Origin: JACVRW01 sp963733885
GTDB taxonomy: Bacteria > Actinomycetota > Thermoleophilia > Solirubrobacterales > Thermoleophilaceae
Length of the DNA stretch: 64,000 nt
Assembly (NCBI GenBank): GCA_963733885.1
Contig: CAVTES010000006.1
Coordinates: 310,001-374,000, forward strand
Reading direction: 5' to 3'
Positions 52,909 to 61,335 of this stretch are shown here, one piece after another. The notes below the pieces were generated by a model, which was not told the DNA's origin, made no database searches, and saw only the letters and a list, made by a program, of their open reading frames with translations. The stretch's first letter is position 1; each line of letters starts with the position of its first letter. The translations under genes and the position numbers were made by a program.

Positions 52909-53463
52909 ATGCAATCCCCCAAGCCCCTCCGCCGTGCGCTCGCCGTCGCCGCGCTGGCGGTCCTCAGCCTCACGCTCGTCGTGGCCGCCGCCGGCGCCCA
53001 CGGCGATGACTCGCGGCCATCGAACCACCGCACGAGCGAGCGGCTCGTCGTCCGAGGCGACTCCACGGTGACCGACGACTGTGACGCGAGCGGATGCGAC
53101 CTCCAGCTCAATGGCGGACAGTTCAGCGGGACGCCGGTCGGCACCGGCCTGTTCTCAGGGACCTTTAGGCTGGACTTCACCGAGACGTTCTCCAACGGCG
53201 AGGGCGGCGGCTGCGCTCCGATCCAGGGACGCATCGAGCTCGGCTCCGGCACCCCCAACCGGCTCGTGCTCGCGCTCTGGGGCGACTCGTGCCAGGACGG
53301 CGCCGGCGACCCCACCACGACGTCGTTCACGGGCCTCTCGCATTTCGTTGTCGTCAAGGGAACCGGCAGCTACTCGAGGGCATCCGGCAGCGGCATCGCC
53401 CTGTCCCTCGAGGACGTCGGCGACCGGGACCGCATGACCCTGATCGGCCGCATCTCGCGCTGA
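52909..53463 (+). CDS. Secreted beta-barrel-like protein of unknown function
   Basis: A 184-residue exported protein with signal peptide RRALAVAALAVLSLTLVVAA. The mature part carries two likely disulphides: TDDCDASGCDLQ, then GGGCAPIQG and DSCQDGAG. It ends with alternating strands typical of a small barrel (GTFRLDFTETFSNG, LVLALWGD, FVVVKGTGSYSRASGSGIAL). GTGSYSRASGSG resembles the allene-oxide-cyclase-like barrel family, but that is only a pattern match. AAGGAGG ends 5 bases before the ATG at 52909, a strong ribosome site, so the upstream ATG at 52891 is not used. Confidence 0.75.
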   Translation: MQSPKPLRRALAVAALAVLSLTLVVAAAGAHGDDSRPSNHRTSERLVVRGDSTVTDDCDASGCDLQLNGGQFSGTPVGTGLFSGTFRLDFTETFSNGEGGGCAPIQGRIELGSGTPNRLVLALWGDSCQDGAGDPTTTSFTGLSHFVVVKGTGSYSRASGSGIALSLEDVGDRDRMTLIGRISR

Positions 53464-53599
53464 CCGGCCGCCGGGCCCGCCGCACGCCGGCGGGCCCGGC
53501 ACTCCGGCCACGGACGTCTTGGCGGAGGCCAAACTCCTGGACGGTCTCGGCAGCGGCTGCGGCAGGAGGCGGGTGGCAATAATCCCGGCGGTGGCTGTC

Positions 53600-55225
53600 A
53601 TGTCGGATGTCGAACGGGGCCGCGCCCTCTACGCGAGGCGGGATTGGGCGGCCGCCTTCGATTCGCTCTCGGCCGCCGATTCGGCGTGCCTGAGCGCCGG
53701 GGACCTCGAGTTGCTCGCGACCTCGGCATGGATGGTGGGCCGCGACGACGCCTACCTCGACGCGTGGGAGTTCGCCTACCACGCCCACCTGAGGTCAGGG
53801 GATTCGGCGCGCGCCGTGCTCTGCACGTGGTGGATCGGCGATTATCTGCGGTTCCGCGGGTACGGTGCCCGCGCGACCGGGTGGTTCTCGCGCGGGCATC
53901 GGCTGCTCGATCAGGTGGGAGACGACTGCGTCGCGCGCGGCTATCTGCTGATGCCGGCCGTCCACGACTACGCGTCGGCCGGCGACGATGAGGCCGTGTT
54001 CGCGGTCGCCATGGAGGCCGGCGAGATCGGCGAGCGGTTTGGCGATCGAGACCTGATCGCGCTCGCCATGATGGAGCAGGGCCACGCCCTGGTCCGGCAA
54101 GGCCAGGTCACCGAGGGCCTGCGACTCGTGGACGAGACGCTGGTGGCTGTCACCACTGAGGAGCTGTCGCCGATCATCGCCGGCACCGTCTACTGCACCA
54201 CGATCGCGTTCTGCCAGACCGTGTTCGAGCTTGGTCGTGCCCGGGAGTGGACGGAGGCCCATACGGAGTGGTGCGAGCGCCAGCCCGACATGGTGGCCTA
54301 CATGGGCGTCTGCCTCGTGCACCGCGCCGAGACCATGACGTTGGCCGGTGACTGGTCGGATGCGATGGTGGAGGTCCGCCGGGCCGAGGGATACACCCAG
54401 GGTGTCTTGAACGAGCGGATCGCCGGCCATGCGGCGTACAGGCGCGGCGAGGTCCACTTCCTGCAGGGTGAGCTCGGTCCCGCCGAGGAGGCCTTCCGTG
54501 AGGCCAGCCGGCGCGGGCGGGAGCCGCAGCCGGGCCTTGCGCTCCTGCGCCTGGCGCAGGGCGAGGGCGAGGCAGCCGGAGCCGCGCTGCGGCGGGCGCT
54601 GTGCGAGGTCACCCAGCCGCTGAGGCGCGCGGCGCTTCTCCCCGCCTACATCGAGATCATGCTTGCCATCGGCGACCTCGAGCAGGCGCGCGGTGCCTGC
54701 CGCGATCTGGAGGACGTCGCCGAGCTCCAAGGCAGCCGCGCGCTCGCCGCGATGTCGGACTACGCTCGCGGAGCGGTCGACCTGGCCGAAGGCGATGCCC
54801 GGACTGCCCTGGTCGCGCTGCGCCACGCCTGCGAGGCCTGGCAGGAGCTCGGGGCCCGGTGCGAGAGCGCCCGCACCCGCGTGTTGGTCGGGCAGGCCTG
54901 CGCGGCGCTGGGCGACGCGGACACCGCCGCCATGGAGCTCGAGGCCGCCCGAGAGACCTTCGCGAACCTGGGGGCGGCTCTGGATCTCGCGCAGGTCGAC
55001 TCACTCATTCGCCTTCCAGAGAATCGGGATTCACATGGGCTGACGGCGCGCGAGCTTCAGGTACTTCGCGCGCTCGCCACCGGGAAGAGCAACCGCGAGA
55101 TCGCCGCGGCGCTCGTGATCAGCGAGCACACGGTTCGCCGGCACGTGCAAAACATCTTCGCCAAGCTCGGCGTGTCCTCACGTGCCGCGGCCACCGCGTT
55201 CGCCTTCCGGCACGAACTGGTCTGA
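53600..55225 (+). CDS. LuxR-family regulator with TPR-like repeats, no ATPase domain
   Basis: A 541-residue regulator. Residues 1-455 are helical repeats of TPR type (RGRALYARRDWAAAFDSLSA, GEIGERFGDRDLIALAMMEQ, RRGEVHFLQGELGPAEEAFR). The C-terminal LuxR domain is LTARELQVLRALATGKSNRE, then ISEHTVRRHVQNIFAKLGVS. No Walker A motif is present, so it differs from the LAL protein at 49342. It is probably a ligand- or partner-controlled activator of the FAD-dependent gene 92 bp downstream (inference). The ATG at 53600 is preferred because the repeats begin there. Confidence 0.88.
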   Translation: MSDVERGRALYARRDWAAAFDSLSAADSACLSAGDLELLATSAWMVGRDDAYLDAWEFAYHAHLRSGDSARAVLCTWWIGDYLRFRGYGARATGWFSRGHRLLDQVGDDCVARGYLLMPAVHDYASAGDDEAVFAVAMEAGEIGERFGDRDLIALAMMEQGHALVRQGQVTEGLRLVDETLVAVTTEELSPIIAGTVYCTTIAFCQTVFELGRAREWTEAHTEWCERQPDMVAYMGVCLVHRAETMTLAGDWSDAMVEVRRAEGYTQGVLNERIAGHAAYRRGEVHFLQGELGPAEEAFREASRRGREPQPGLALLRLAQGEGEAAGAALRRALCEVTQPLRRAALLPAYIEIMLAIGDLEQARGACRDLEDVAELQGSRALAAMSDYARGAVDLAEGDARTALVALRHACEAWQELGARCESARTRVLVGQACAALGDADTAAMELEAARETFANLGAALDLAQVDSLIRLPENRDSHGLTARELQVLRALATGKSNREIAAALVISEHTVRRHVQNIFAKLGVSSRAAATAFAFRHELV

Positions 55226-55317
55226 GCCTGGTACGAACGTACCACTTCGCCGTCTGCCGAAATCTGGCACGAGAATGCGATGAAACGCGCGCGCATGCGC
55301 CGTAGCTTCGCCTCGAC

Positions 55318-56538
55318 ATGCACGAGAACGAGTACGACGCGATCGTCGTGGGCGCGCGCTGCGCCGGCTCTCCAACCGCGATGCTGCTCGCCCGGAAGGG
55401 CTACAAGGTGCTCGTCGTCGACCGGGCCAGGTTTCCCTCCGACACGATTTCGACCCACCTCATCCACCCCCCGGGCGTGGCCGCCCTGAAGGACTGGGGC
55501 TTGCTGGACCGGCTGGTCGCCACCGGGTGCCCGGGCATCGACACGTATTCGTTTGACTTCGGGCCGTTCACGATCTCGGGCGCCCCTGGAACCGACGAGA
55601 CCCCGCTGGCCTACGCCCCGCGACGCACGGTGCTCGACAAGCTGCTGGTGGATGCCGCGTCAGAGGCGGGGGCCGAGGTCCGGGAGGGGTTCACGGTCGC
55701 GGATGTCGTGTCCGAGGATGGCCGCGTAACCGGCATTCGTGGGCACCGGAGGGGCGAACCGGCCATCACCGAGGGTGCCCGGGTGGTCGTCGGCGCCGAC
55801 GGTCATCACTCGCTCGTGGCACGCTCCGTCAATCCAGAGCAGTACAACGAGAAGCCGCCGCTTCAGGTCAGCTACTACACCTACCTGAGCGGTTTGCCGA
55901 TGGACGGGCGATACGAGGTCCACCTTCGTCCCGACCGAGGGTTCGCAGCCTGGCCCACGAACGACGACTTGACGGTGGTCATCGGCGGCTGGCCGCGGTC
56001 GGAGCTGGCCATGAACCGGAAGGACATCGAAGGCAACCTCCTCGCGACGCTCGAGATGGTGCCCGACTTTGCCGCCCGCTTTCGCGGTGGAACGCGCGCG
56101 ACGCGCTTCGTCGGCATGTCCTTGGCGAACTTCCTGCGCAAGCCCTTCGGACCGGGCTGGGCCCTCGTGGGCGACGCCGGCTACACCAAGGACTTCATCA
56201 CGGCGCTCGGGATCAGTGACGCCTTCCGCGACGCCGAGCTGAGCGCCACCGCCCTCGACGAAGCCTTCTCCGGCGCGCGTCCGTTCGAGGCCGCGATGGC
56301 CGACTATCACTCCGAGCGCGATCGGCGCTCGCTTCCGTTCTACGAGCTCACGGCGCAGCTCGCCACACTCGAGCCGCTGCCGCAGGAACTCGAGCAGGTA
56401 CTGGCCGCGGTGCAGGGCAACCAGGAGGCGATGGATGGATTCGCGCGCGTCGGCGGCGCGGTCACGTCCCCGGCGGACTTCTTCTCCGAGCAGAACGTGA
56501 GGCGCCTCCTTGCCGGCGCAGGCGAGCCGTCGCCGTAG
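55318..56538 (+). CDS. FAD-dependent oxidoreductase (PHBH/geranylgeranyl-reductase-like)
   Basis: A 406-residue group A flavoprotein. The N-terminal FAD site is YDAIVVGARCAGSPTAMLLA (a GxRxAG variant of GxGxxG, common in the geranylgeranyl-reductase-like branch). The DG motif is RVVVGADGHHSLVA and the second FAD motif is GWALVGDAGYTKDFITALGI. Such enzymes hydroxylate aromatic compounds or reduce prenyl chains. The GARCAG form is often seen in actinobacterial natural-product and lipid pathways. It is downstream of the TPR-LuxR regulator and likely controlled by it. Start ATG 55318. Confidence 0.9.
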   Translation: MHENEYDAIVVGARCAGSPTAMLLARKGYKVLVVDRARFPSDTISTHLIHPPGVAALKDWGLLDRLVATGCPGIDTYSFDFGPFTISGAPGTDETPLAYAPRRTVLDKLLVDAASEAGAEVREGFTVADVVSEDGRVTGIRGHRRGEPAITEGARVVVGADGHHSLVARSVNPEQYNEKPPLQVSYYTYLSGLPMDGRYEVHLRPDRGFAAWPTNDDLTVVIGGWPRSELAMNRKDIEGNLLATLEMVPDFAARFRGGTRATRFVGMSLANFLRKPFGPGWALVGDAGYTKDFITALGISDAFRDAELSATALDEAFSGARPFEAAMADYHSERDRRSLPFYELTAQLATLEPLPQELEQVLAAVQGNQEAMDGFARVGGAVTSPADFFSEQNVRRLLAGAGEPSP

Positions 56539-56718
56539 ACAGCAAGGGCCGGGTCGACCTCCCTGAGCTCGCTGCGCTGCCGGCACACGAGCACCCGGAC
56601 GCGGTCTGAGCGGCGGCGGACCGGGTGCTTCTCTCCCCTCGTCGGTACTTCGGGCCGCGCTAGGGTCTGGCCTCGTTTCGGTGCTTCGTAAGCCGAACCG
56701 GCAGATCACTAGGGGACG

Positions 56719-57003
56719 ATGAAGCGAACGATGGGATTCGTAGGCATCCTTCTGCTCGGGCTTGCGCTCGGCATCGGGGGCACGCTTGGTGTACAGGCGG
56801 CCACGGATGAATCCACCCCCAGCTTCCGGTCCGAGGATCGAGAACGGCTGGCCGAGGAATGGGGCGAGATCTATGCGGAGTGCGTCGAGGAGGCAGAAAC
56901 ACCTGCCGACGACTACTTCGAGGAGGAGGACAGCTCTCCGGCAGCCGCTACGGAGCCTGAGCGACTTGAGTGCAACCGCCGAGCGGACGAGGTGCTGCCC
57001 TAA
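56719..57003 (+). CDS. Small exported acidic protein of unknown function
   Basis: A 94-residue protein with signal/anchor MGFVGILLLGLALGIGGTLG and an acidic mature part (LAEEWGEIYAECVEEAETPA, ADDYFEEEDSS) containing two Cys residues that could form a disulphide. No known family is recognised. AGGGGAC lies just before the ATG at 56719. Its stop is only 26 bases from the left end of the IS66 element. Confidence 0.6.
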   Translation: MKRTMGFVGILLLGLALGIGGTLGVQAATDESTPSFRSEDRERLAEEWGEIYAECVEEAETPADDYFEEEDSSPAAATEPERLECNRRADEVLP

Positions 57004-57021
57004 AAACCCCTGCTAGCGCGC

Positions 57022-57029
57022 GTACCTGG
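57022..57029 (+). repeat. Left copy of the 8-bp target-site duplication of the IS66 element
   Basis: GTACCTGG, identical to 58586-58593 on the other side of the element. Confidence 0.95.
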
Positions 57030-57041
57030 GTAACCGTTCAG
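57030..57041 (+). repeat. Left terminal inverted repeat of the IS66 element
   Basis: GTAACCGTTCAG, the exact reverse complement of 58574-58585. The GTAA end is typical of the IS66 family. Confidence 0.93.
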
Positions 57042-57047
57042 CCTGGG

Positions 57048-58522
57048 TCAGGTGAGCGTGGGGAGTGGGTCGCCGCGGCTGTGGGCGGTGAGCAGTTGGG
57101 TTAGGTAGTCGAACAGCGAGCGTCTCTGTTGGCGGCGGGTCGCGGCGGCGGAGAGCGCACGCTCGGCGAATCGTTCGCCGTCGTTTGTGCGGGTGCCGTG
57201 CGAGAGTTTTCGGTGGATGACCGGGCCGCGCAGGGCGCGCTCGGCGGGGTTGTTGGTCGGCTCGACGGTGGGGTGGCTGGTGAAGGTCCACAGCGCGGGC
57301 CAGACCTTGAGCAGGTTGTTGGCAAAGCGGCGGTGCGGCCGCGTGCGCTTGCTGTTGCGAGCGGCGTCTTGGAGCAGCGTGCGCAGCTCTGACTGGATCG
57401 GCGCCACGTCGGCTTGGAGGCGTGCGTGGTCGTGGTGCTGGTGCTGGTAGGCGCGCCAGGCGGCGAACACGCGGCCGGTCAGCTCGAGTCCGCGCTCGCC
57501 GAAGGTCTGCTGCTCGGCGAGTCCTTCGCTGTGGCGACGGAAGTCGCGCTGCAGGTGTGACCAGCAGACCTGCCGTTGGTGCGGATCGAGGTGCTCATAG
57601 CCGGGCCAGCGGTCGGAGACGATGATGCCCGAGAACGCGCCGATCAGCTCGTCGAACTGCTCGCGGTTGCAGTGCTCGGCGATCTCAAAAAGCGACGCGC
57701 CTGCGGTGGTCGCGGCCCACAGCGCACGCGAATCGCCGGCGGTCCGCCAGCCCGTCTCGTCGACGTGTAGCGCGGCCTGGCCGAGGACCCAGTCCCGCAG
57801 CCCGTCATACGGGCCGGCGAGCGCGTCTGAGGCGTGCCGGCAGATCGCGTCCACGCTGCCGCTGCACAGCCGAGCGCCGAACAGCTCGGCCGCGAGCTCG
57901 CTGGCGCCGCGGCGCGAGATCCGGTTGCGCGCGGTCAACGTCACGATCGCCGCCCGCAGCCGCGGCCCGAACGCCGACGACCCGATCGCAGCCGGCAACG
58001 CGGCCGTCGTCTCGGCACGGCAGTCCGGGCAACGCAGCCGCTGCGTGCGATGCTCGACCAAAGCACACTGATCGGCGGCAGCTCCGCCACCTGGTGGCGC
58101 CCGAACCGGCCATCCGGCCGGCGCTCAGCCTCGCTGAACTCGTGACCACAACCGCGGCAGCTGTCCGGGTAGTGCTCGACGATCTCATCGACCTGATCCT
58201 CCGGCGCGAGCTTGCGGCCCGCGCCTCGATGGCCCTCCTGCGCGCCCGCCTTGCGCTCGGCGCCCTCCCGGGCCAACAACTCCTTCGCCCTCGCACGCGC
58301 CTCCGCCCGCCGCTGCTGGCGCGTCTTCGGCGGATCCTGCGACGGCGGCGCCGAGCTCGTGCGCGAGTCCCGCCGCGCCTCAGACTCCAGCCGACGGACA
58401 CGCTCCTCGAGCCGCTCACCAGCACAAGCCAGCCGCTCGACCGCGGCGGCCAACTCCAGAATGAACTCCACACACAGCTCACGCCCGCCGCCGTAGATCG
58501 CCTCCGCCTCGGCACGGTCCAC
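57048..58522 (-). CDS. tnpC: IS66-family transposase (one frameshift)
   Basis: A 490-residue IS66 transposase. The N-terminal helical region (VEFILELAAAVERLACAGER) is followed by a zinc finger (CRGCGHEF, then LRCPDCRAE). The DDE domain has the first Asp in ALHVDETGWRTAGD, the second in IIVSDRWPGYEHLDPHQRQV and the Glu in PTNNPAERALRGPVIHRK. The GTG at 58522 starts the N-terminal part. Near 58060, just before VEHRTQRLRC, the frame changes by one step. This is either a sequence error or a disabling mutation; programmed frameshifting is not known in this gene of IS66. Confidence 0.92.
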
Positions 58523-58558
58523 ACCGACACATTCGGCGACAGACCAACGGACTCCTGG

Positions 58559-58873
58559 TTATGTAGCCCAGAACTGAACGGTTACGTACCTGGCGCATCG
58601 GCGCCAGGAGCGCGAGCGCGGGGGACGCGCCGCGCGACAACGCCGCGCCCGAGCGTCGGCGGCGGCGTGCCCCTCCGCGATGCCGGCGTCGGGCGACGGC
58701 GAGGGCGACGCGGAGCGCTGCGTCGTCGGCTCCGGACGCGTCGCGCCCGAAGCGGGCTCGGAGTCATCGGAGCCGCCGCACGAGGCGAGCGCCACAGAGA
58801 GTGAAGCCACGGTTAGGACAGCGCGGGCCACGGCGCGCCGGATTGTAGGAGCGCTTCCCTCACGACTCACCAC
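58559..58873 (-). CDS. Putative small lipoprotein, 3' end altered by the IS66 insertion
   Basis: A 104-residue frame with a lipobox-like signal (AVARAVLTVASLSVALASCG, Cys at about residue 32) followed by a Ser/Pro/Asp-rich linker (GGSDDSEPASGATRPEP). The second half is Arg-rich and not convincing as a folded domain; a frame error may lie in it. The last eight codons (VTVQFWAT) come from the IS66 end. Before insertion the frame would have ended two codons after the target site. GTG at 58873 or 58870 may be the start. Confidence 0.5.
   Translation of the reverse strand: MVSREGSAPTIRRAVARAVLTVASLSVALASCGGSDDSEPASGATRPEPTTQRSASPSPSPDAGIAEGHAAADARARRCRAARPPRSRSWRRCARYVTVQFWAT
58574..58585 (-). 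repeat. Right terminal inverted repeat of the IS66 element
   Basis: CTGAACGGTTAC, reverse complement of the left end at 57030-57041. Confidence 0.93.
58586..58593 (+). repeat. Right copy of the 8-bp target-site duplication of the IS66 element
   Basis: GTACCTGG, identical to 57022-57029. Confidence 0.95.
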
Positions 58874-58984
58874 GCGTTGACCTCACATCGTGAGCTGCAT
58901 GAAAAGTTTCTCAGCGGGGGGGCAGGCCGAGCATCGAGGCGACTTCGGACGCGTTCAGAAGGCAATGTGCTCATGCTTCGATGA

Positions 58985-59470
58985 TCAGCGCCACGGACCT
59001 GGCAGTGGTCGGGGCGCTAGGCGCCTGCTGCCCGGGCGTTCTACTCCCGCCAGCCCCACGGCTTCGAGGGCCTTGCCACGGTCCGGGAAGAACTTCATGC
59101 GCGTGATCCTGCGGTCCCGCAGAGTCCATACCTGCGCATATGGCGGGGGTTCGAATTCGATTCCGCTCCGACGCCCCCGCACACGCAACCGGAGGAAATG
59201 CACGACCTCATCACCGGCGTCGATGAGTTGCTCATGCTCGTACTCGGTCGCCTCCCAGGCCGTGACCCAGTCGCGCAACCAGGCCCGTACCGCGTCATGC
59301 CCGCGAAGGACACCTCCATCCAAAAAGACGACTTTCCAGGGATCGTCGCTGCGCCCTTCGCTGAAATCCCATTCGATCTCCGAGTCGTACACGGCGAAAA
59401 CGGCCGCCCCGTCCCGGCGGTCGGACGCCTCCAACATGCGCTGGACGATTTCGACGTTCTGCTGCGACAT
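58985..59470 (-). CDS. NTF2/SnoaL-like protein
   Basis: A 161-residue single-domain protein: MSQQNVEIVQRMLEASDRRD, then VYDSEIEWDFSEG, GHDAVRAWLRDWVTAWEA and YAQVWTLRDRRITRMKFFPD. It belongs to the same family of small MSQ(E/Q)N proteins as 22742-23233, with which it shares length and motif order. It stands alone, with an apparent promoter region shared with nothing else. Ligand and activity are unknown. Confidence 0.82.
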   Translation of the reverse strand: MSQQNVEIVQRMLEASDRRDGAAVFAVYDSEIEWDFSEGRSDDPWKVVFLDGGVLRGHDAVRAWLRDWVTAWEATEYEHEQLIDAGDEVVHFLRLRVRGRRSGIEFEPPPYAQVWTLRDRRITRMKFFPDRGKALEAVGLAGVERPGSRRLAPRPLPGPWR

Positions 59471-59592
59471 CGCCCGCAAAGTATCCGCCGCTCGAGCCGG
59501 CCCCGTCCAGGACCGCATTAGGCCCGACGGAAGAAGACATGGGGCAGGCTCGGCTCGCACCTCGAAACCGAGCCACCCCTAATTTCCGCCCA

Positions 59593-60069
59593 TCACCCCT
59601 TCGGCGTTTTTTCCGAGGCGGCGGCCCCTGGGCCGGGCTCGACGTCCACGTCGGCCGACTCCAGGATCTCGCCGCACGCCGCGCAATGCATCTCGACCTG
59701 GGTGATCTGGCCGCATGTGCGGTGGCGCCGGAGCACGGGTGGGCCGGCGACGTCCGCCGTCCAGCGATCGCCCCAAGCGGCCATCGCCATCAGCACGTCA
59801 ACGAATTCGAAGCCCTTGCGGGTCAGGATGTACTCGTACCGCACGGGGCGCTCGGAGTAGGGGCGGCGCTCGAGCATCCCAGCCTCGACGAGGTGCCTGA
59901 GCCGCTCAGCGAGGACCTTGCGCGAGATGCCGAGATCGCGCTGAATGTCGTCGAAGCGCTTGATGCCCACCCAGACGTCACGCAGCACCAGCGGCGACCA
60001 GGGCTCGCCGGCGACGGCGAGGCTGCGGGCGATCGAGCACGTCATCTCGGAGAAATCCGTCCGCTGCAT
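59593..60069 (-). CDS. HxlR-family transcriptional regulator
   Basis: A 158-residue HxlR-type winged-helix regulator: CSIARSLAVAGEPWSPLVLR (helix 1-2, conserved Trp), VGIKRFDDIQRDLGISRKVL and HLVEAGMLERRPYSERPVRY. The C-terminal extension after residue 110 carries Cys residues (TCGQITQVEMHCAACGE), a possible metal or redox site seen in part of the family. It is divergent from the PPOX-family gene at 60192, its likely target, and a palindrome lies between them. Confidence 0.92.
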   Translation of the reverse strand: MQRTDFSEMTCSIARSLAVAGEPWSPLVLRDVWVGIKRFDDIQRDLGISRKVLAERLRHLVEAGMLERRPYSERPVRYEYILTRKGFEFVDVLMAMAAWGDRWTADVAGPPVLRRHRTCGQITQVEMHCAACGEILESADVDVEPGPGAAASEKTPKG

Positions 60070-60085
60070 GGATAGAGCCTACATA

Positions 60086-60102
60086 AGTTCCTTTAGGGAA
60101 CT
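60086..60102. promoter_or_regulatory. Palindromic operator candidate between hxlR-type gene and PPOX gene
   Basis: AGTTCC-TTTAG-GGAACT, a perfect 6+6 inverted repeat with a 5-base centre, 17 bases before the HxlR start codon, in the only AT-richer part of the interval. HxlR regulators bind such short palindromes next to their own gene, so autoregulation and control of the divergent gene are plausible. Confidence 0.65.
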
Positions 60103-60191
60103 AAGTCTGATACGGTGCGCCGCATGGAGCTATTGCCGATGGTCAGCAGGAACGAAACTCGGCGCGCACACAAGGCATACGGGACGCAGCG

Positions 60192-60686
60192 ATGACGCTC
60201 GATCAAGGCGATCTCAGGCTGCTGGAGAGCGACCTAGCCAAAAGACTGCTCGCTTCGACGATCCCGGCCCGCTGTGCGTACACCGCCCTGGACGGCACGC
60301 CGCGCATCGTGGGGAGCTGGTTCACCTGGACAGGCGAGGAGCTCGTAATGCCGACGTTCATCTCGGCGCCACACGTCAGCCACGCCGCGTACCGGGTACG
60401 CACGCTACGCGCGAATCCCGACCTCGCGGTCACCATCGACACCGAGACGTTCCCACCCGAGGTGCTCAACATCCGGGGCAAGGCCGAGATCACCGAGACC
60501 GACGGGATCGTCCCCGAATACGCCCAGGCCTCCCATCGCTACCTTGGCTCAGAGCAGGCGACGGCCTACCTCGCGCAGATCGACCACCCGGTCACGCGCA
60601 TGGCGCGCATCGCGGTCCGTCCGACTTGGGTCGGTCTCCTGGACTTCCAGACCCGACTGCCGAGCGCCCTCGGCGGCACACAATGA
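60192..60686 (+). CDS. Pyridoxamine-5'-phosphate-oxidase-fold protein (FMN/F420-binding type)
   Basis: A 164-residue split-barrel flavin- or F420-binding protein: LLESDLAKRLLASTIPARCA, VGSWFTWTGEELVMPTFISA, RTLRANPDLAVTIDTETFPP, EVLNIRGKAEITETDGI, then MARIAVRPTWVGLLDFQT. Members reduce or oxidise diverse small molecules, often under HxlR control. Its TGA overlaps an ATG that opens the DHFR-like remnant, so the two were once co-translated. Confidence 0.88.
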   Translation: MTLDQGDLRLLESDLAKRLLASTIPARCAYTALDGTPRIVGSWFTWTGEELVMPTFISAPHVSHAAYRVRTLRANPDLAVTIDTETFPPEVLNIRGKAEITETDGIVPEYAQASHRYLGSEQATAYLAQIDHPVTRMARIAVRPTWVGLLDFQTRLPSALGGTQ

Positions 60687-60885
60687 CTGTCCCCAACACG
60701 CACCGACTCGACGCCCCGACGCACGGTGATCGCCGAGGAGCCCTCATCTTCACCGCACTCGCAACCTCGGTCGATGGGTTCATCACCGGCCCCGACCATC
60801 ACCCGAGCGACCACTCGGTCTCGGCGGCAAAGTCATCTGCACCAAGTGCCGGTAATGCTCGGCGACGGGTACCGCTCTTCCAAAA
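60683..60885 (+). pseudogene. Remnant of a RibD C-terminal/dihydrofolate-reductase-like gene
   Basis: The ATG at 60683 opens with LIFTALATSVDGFITGPD, the first strand and loop of the RibD-C/DHFR-like family. The end of the same family, LHQVPVMLGDGYRSS, appears only about 50 bases further on in another frame. Roughly 120 internal residues, including most of the nucleotide-binding core, are missing. It is an internally deleted relic of the third member of the HxlR/PPOX group. Confidence 0.7.
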
Positions 60886-61335
60886 AACAGTCACCCCCTC
60901 CGTCGCAGCGCCCAAACGGCTCAAACCCTCCTCGACATGGGCGAGCAGGTCGTCCTCACTCAGCACCGCAACGCGTCGCTGCCCTCCCTTCTCAGGCGGT
61001 CAGCTTCCCGCGAGGAAAAACACATGGAGAGGCGAGACCGGTTGATGTGCTCCCCGGTCAACCCCCGCATGTCATCGCCCGTGGGAGAGCTCGGGACGGA
61101 AACGTGGAGCCACGGCGACCGGTCGAACTCCCCGCGGTAGTGGCGGCGGTGGTGCTCGCGGCAGAGCGGCACGCGGCAGTCGGGCTGGTCGCAGCCGCCC
61201 AGCCAGGCACGGCACCAGGTGCGCAGGGTCGACCGGTCGGCGCCCGCGATGCCTTGGAGACCTCGCCGGGTCGGGAGGAGTCGCACGAGCGGCGACCAAC
61301 AACCGGAACGCATTGCGAGGGCTCACGGTTCTAAC
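60886..61335. other. Interval with degraded sequence
   Basis: About 450 bases between the DHFR remnant and the second RsbW-like gene. Apart from the Cys/His motif of the fragment annotated on the minus strand, frames are short or arginine-rich and no intact gene is seen. The final 30 bases are conserved with the DNA upstream of 30952. Confidence 0.45.
60960..61313 (-). pseudogene. Possible fragment of an HNH-like protein
   Basis: A minus frame contains GADRSTLRTWCRAWLGGCDQ followed by PDCRVPLCREHHRRHYRGEF (about 61125-61240). This matches the Cys-x-x-x-Cys...CxxHH pattern of the small HNH-like proteins common in Thermoleophilia. The sequence on both sides is not conserved-looking and no good start is present. 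It is most likely a relic; a chance frame cannot be excluded. Confidence 0.3.

Larger units (their letters stand above)
57030..58585 (-). mobile_element. Complete IS66-family insertion sequence (1,556 bp)
   Basis: The element is bounded by perfect 12-bp inverted repeats (GTAACCGTTCAG) and flanked by identical 8-bp direct repeats GTACCTGG, the target duplication length of IS66. It holds a single transposase gene and no tnpA/tnpB accessory genes, as in the smaller one-gene members of the family. The undamaged ends and target duplication imply recent insertion. The target is the extreme 3' end of the leftward lipoprotein gene at 58559-58873. Joining the two flanks without the element would give that protein an end ARYAR and a TAG stop. 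Confidence 0.95.

Noticed and set aside
58061..58530. Programmed frameshift in the IS66 transposase
   Set aside because: IS66 transposases are not known to use frameshifting in this gene, no slippery sequence lies at the break, and other breaks in the window look like sequence errors.
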